Assembly: GCA_027451305.1 (NCBI GenBank)
Contig: DAIDJQ010000107.1
Location: forward strand, 1-7,939
Source: Cellulomonas sp.
GTDB lineage: Bacteria; Actinomycetota; Actinomycetes; Actinomycetales; Cellulomonadaceae
Direction of reading: 5' to 3'
DNA: 7,939 nt
Position numbers and translations under genes: made by a program. Below are positions 6,651 to 7,939 of the stretch, piece by piece (position 1 is the stretch's first letter; each line of letters starts with the position of its first letter). Below the pieces are notes generated by a model. It was not told the origin of the DNA. It worked only from the letters and a program-made list of their open reading frames with translations, and searched no databases.

Positions 6651-7274
6651 TCAGGCCGGCCCGTCGTGCGTCGGTGCGGACAGCTCGCCGACGGGAACCG
6701 CGCCGGTCAGCGTGTTGCCCGGTCCGGGCAGCGGGCAGGCCCACGCCTCGTCGTACGCGCAGGACGGCGGATAGGCGAAGTTCAGGTCGACGACGAGCGC
6801 GTCCGGAGTGCCGCCGAGGTCGGCGCCCTTCACCGTGTCGAGCAGGTACCGGCCGCCGCCGTAGCTCCGCTGCCCGCTCGTGGTGTCGCGCAGCGGGAGG
6901 AAGATGCCGCCGCCGTACATCGCCACCCACCAGACGTCCAGGCCGCCGAGGCCGGGCAGCTCCACCCGGCCGACCCGTTCCAGCGGCACGGTCCCGTCGG
7001 TGGCCGTGCGCACCTCGCGACGCTGCGGCTGCACCGACCGGTCGACGTCGACGACGAACCGGAACGTCTCTTCGTACGGCGCGATCGCAGGTCCGGCGTA
7101 GCCCGGGCGCTCCCGGGGCGGGACCGGCGACGCGGGGTGGGTGCGCAGCAGGTGCGCGCGGCCGGACGCCCACAGCGCGTGCGCGGCGCGCGGGTCGGGT
7201 TCCGTCCGCACGGTCCGGTAGAGGTCGGCCACCTTCCGGCGCCAGTCGAGGACGTCCCACCACGAGCCGCTCAT
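6651..7274 (-). CDS. DUF1684 domain protein
   Basis: This 207-residue protein belongs to the DUF1684 family, whose biochemical role is not established to my knowledge. The N-terminus WWDVLDWRRKVADLYRTVR (5-23) is typical of the family. So are GGGIFLPLRDTTSGQRSYGG (121-140) running into GRYL, and the C-terminal block NFAYPPSCAYDEAWACPLPG (165-184) with the conserved PP, C172 and C180 PLP. There is no signal peptide or membrane segment, so it should be cytoplasmic. The frame stays open upstream to 7823, but the ATG at 7274 begins the family homology and follows a likely leaderless -10 box; no ribosome site is present. It converges on the regulator gene with six bases between the stops and is probably not part of the sugar locus. 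Confidence 0.88.
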   Translation of the reverse strand: MSGSWWDVLDWRRKVADLYRTVRTEPDPRAAHALWASGRAHLLRTHPASPVPPRERPGYAGPAIAPYEETFRFVVDVDRSVQPQRREVRTATDGTVPLERVGRVELPGLGGLDVWWVAMYGGGIFLPLRDTTSGQRSYGGGRYLLDTVKGADLGGTPDALVVDLNFAYPPSCAYDEAWACPLPGPGNTLTGAVPVGELSAPTHDGPA

Positions 7275-7280
7275 CGGGCG

Positions 7281-7286
7281 AGCGTA
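7281..7286 (-). promoter_or_regulatory. Possible -10 box of a leaderless promoter for the DUF1684 gene
   Basis: On the minus strand TACGCT is followed by exactly six bases and then the ATG at 7274, which matches the leaderless layout of actinobacterial genes. No Shine-Dalgarno sequence or clear -35 box is visible; a GGCC triple repeat (7287-7298) lies just upstream. Confidence 0.45.
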
Positions 7287-7348
7287 GGCCGGCCGGCCGA
7301 CAGCGCCCCGCGCTCCTGACCAGGGCGGCGCCCGGGTGCGCAGCCCGG

Positions 7349-7360
7349 CACGGTACCGTG
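7349..7360. promoter_or_regulatory. 12-base perfect palindrome, candidate promoter or operator for the HAD gene
   Basis: CACGGTACCGTG is fully self-complementary and lies in the 198-base gap between the DUF1684 and HAD genes. It contains TACCGT (7354-7359), which fits a TANNNT -10 box and would give a leader of about 105 bases for the gene at 7473. No -35 box is convincing. It could be a promoter element, a regulator site or chance; nothing else is seen in the gap. Confidence 0.25.
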
Positions 7361-7472
7361 GGTCGTCGTTCCCGGCGCCGGTCCCTCGTGCGGCCAGCCG
7401 GCGACACCCTCCCGGCGGCCTCGGCCCGGCTCGTCGGGCGCCCACCCGAACGCCGCACCGAAGGACGCCTCC

Positions 7473-7939
7473 GTGACCGCAGCACTGGCCCTGTTCGACC
7501 TCGACGACACCCTTGCGCCCTCCAAGAGCAAGGTCGGCGACGAGGTGGTCGAGATGATCGTCGCCCTGACCAAGGTGGTGCAGGTCGGCGTCATCTCCGG
7601 CGGCCGGTTCGAGCAGTTCGACACCCAGCTGCTCTCGTCGATCGACGACGACGAGGCGCTCGGTCAGCTCCACGTGCTGCCCACCTGCGGCACCCGCTAC
7701 CTGGTGCACCAGGGCGGCGAGTGGGCCGAGGTGTACTCCGAGCCGCTGACCGCCGACGAGGCCGAGCGTGCCGTCGCGGCGCTCGAGGAGGGTGCCCGGG
7801 CGCTCGGGCTCTGGGAGGAGCACACCTGGGGCGACCGCATCGAGCTGCGCGGCAGCCAGGTGACGTTCTCCGCGCTGGGCCAGGCCGCCCCGGTGGACGC
7901 GAAGGCGGCCTGGGACCCGGACGGGCGCAAGAAGGAGTC
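7473..7939 (+). CDS. HAD-IIB phosphomannomutase-like protein, 3' end outside window
   Basis: The first 155 residues are present and the frame is open at the window edge, so about 100 residues of a typical 250-residue protein are missing. HAD motif I is FDLDDTLAPSK (8-18), with D9 as expected nucleophile and D11 as acid/base. Motif II is GVISGGRFEQF (39-49), resembling the GGS-DFEK region of eukaryotic-type phosphomannomutases. DRIELRGSQVTFSALGQAAP (121-140) lines up with the cap-domain stretch R-N-G-x-x-N-x-S-P-x-G-R of the same enzymes. The expected reaction is interconversion of mannose-6-phosphate and mannose-1-phosphate for glycan precursors, although sugar-phosphate phosphatase activity is possible. 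The GTG at 7473 is chosen because the homology begins right after it and AAGGA (7461-7465) lies seven bases upstream. It is unlinked in orientation to the galactoside locus. Confidence 0.85.
   Translation, partial: MTAALALFDLDDTLAPSKSKVGDEVVEMIVALTKVVQVGVISGGRFEQFDTQLLSSIDDDEALGQLHVLPTCGTRYLVHQGGEWAEVYSEPLTADEAERAVAALEEGARALGLWEEHTWGDRIELRGSQVTFSALGQAAPVDAKAAWDPDGRKKE

Noticed and set aside
6645..6660. Short hairpin GCCGG/CCGGC between the convergent regulator and DUF1684 stops
   Set aside because: Only five base pairs with no T tract on either side, too weak to call a bidirectional terminator.
7275..7823. Upstream extension of the DUF1684 frame
   Set aside because: It overlaps the HAD gene on the other strand, and the family homology begins right after the ATG at 7274.

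Overview
The window looks like chromosomal DNA from a very GC-rich actinobacterium. The closest style is Cellulomonas-type Micrococcales, an inference from base composition, GTG starts, apparent leaderless promoters and gene families, not from a database match. The window holds a compact sugar-uptake and hydrolysis locus followed by two unrelated convergent or divergent housekeeping-type genes. There are no RNA genes, mobile elements, CRISPR arrays or attachment sites that I can support, and no gene-free stretch over 300 bases; the two largest gaps are 195 and 198 bases.

Layout. A GH42 beta-galactosidase reads leftward (49-2139). A 195-base divergent regulatory region (2140-2334) separates it from a rightward operon. 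The operon encodes a lipoprotein sugar-binding protein (2335-3666), two CUT1-type ABC permeases (3741-4694 and 4696-5598) and a LacI-family regulator (5628-6644). A DUF1684 protein (6651-7274) converges on the regulator with only 6 bases between the stop codons. Divergent from it, after a 198-base gap, is the 5' part of a HAD-IIB phosphomannomutase-like gene (7473 to the window edge). That gene starts with GTG and runs off the edge.

How it fits together. The binding protein would capture a sugar, probably a galactoside, outside the membrane, and the two permeases would import it. The beta-galactosidase has no signal peptide, so it should cleave the imported sugar in the cytoplasm. The regulator probably controls both arms. 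The divergent region holds two 14-base imperfect palindromes with CG centres (2170-2183 and 2259-2272). Read in the direction of the gene each faces, they are the same sequence apart from one base, inside a 16-base match. One lies on the -10/start region of the transporter promoter. No ATPase is encoded, so a shared MsiK-type ATPase from elsewhere is presumably used.

The system itself is of a familiar kind. The most noteworthy points are the mirror-placed operators, a perfect 14-bp hairpin after the binding-protein gene, a hairpin in the transporter leader, apparent leaderless starts for the regulator and the DUF1684 gene, and a GH42 enzyme lacking the metal-binding cysteine cluster. I found no clear sign of an undescribed system.
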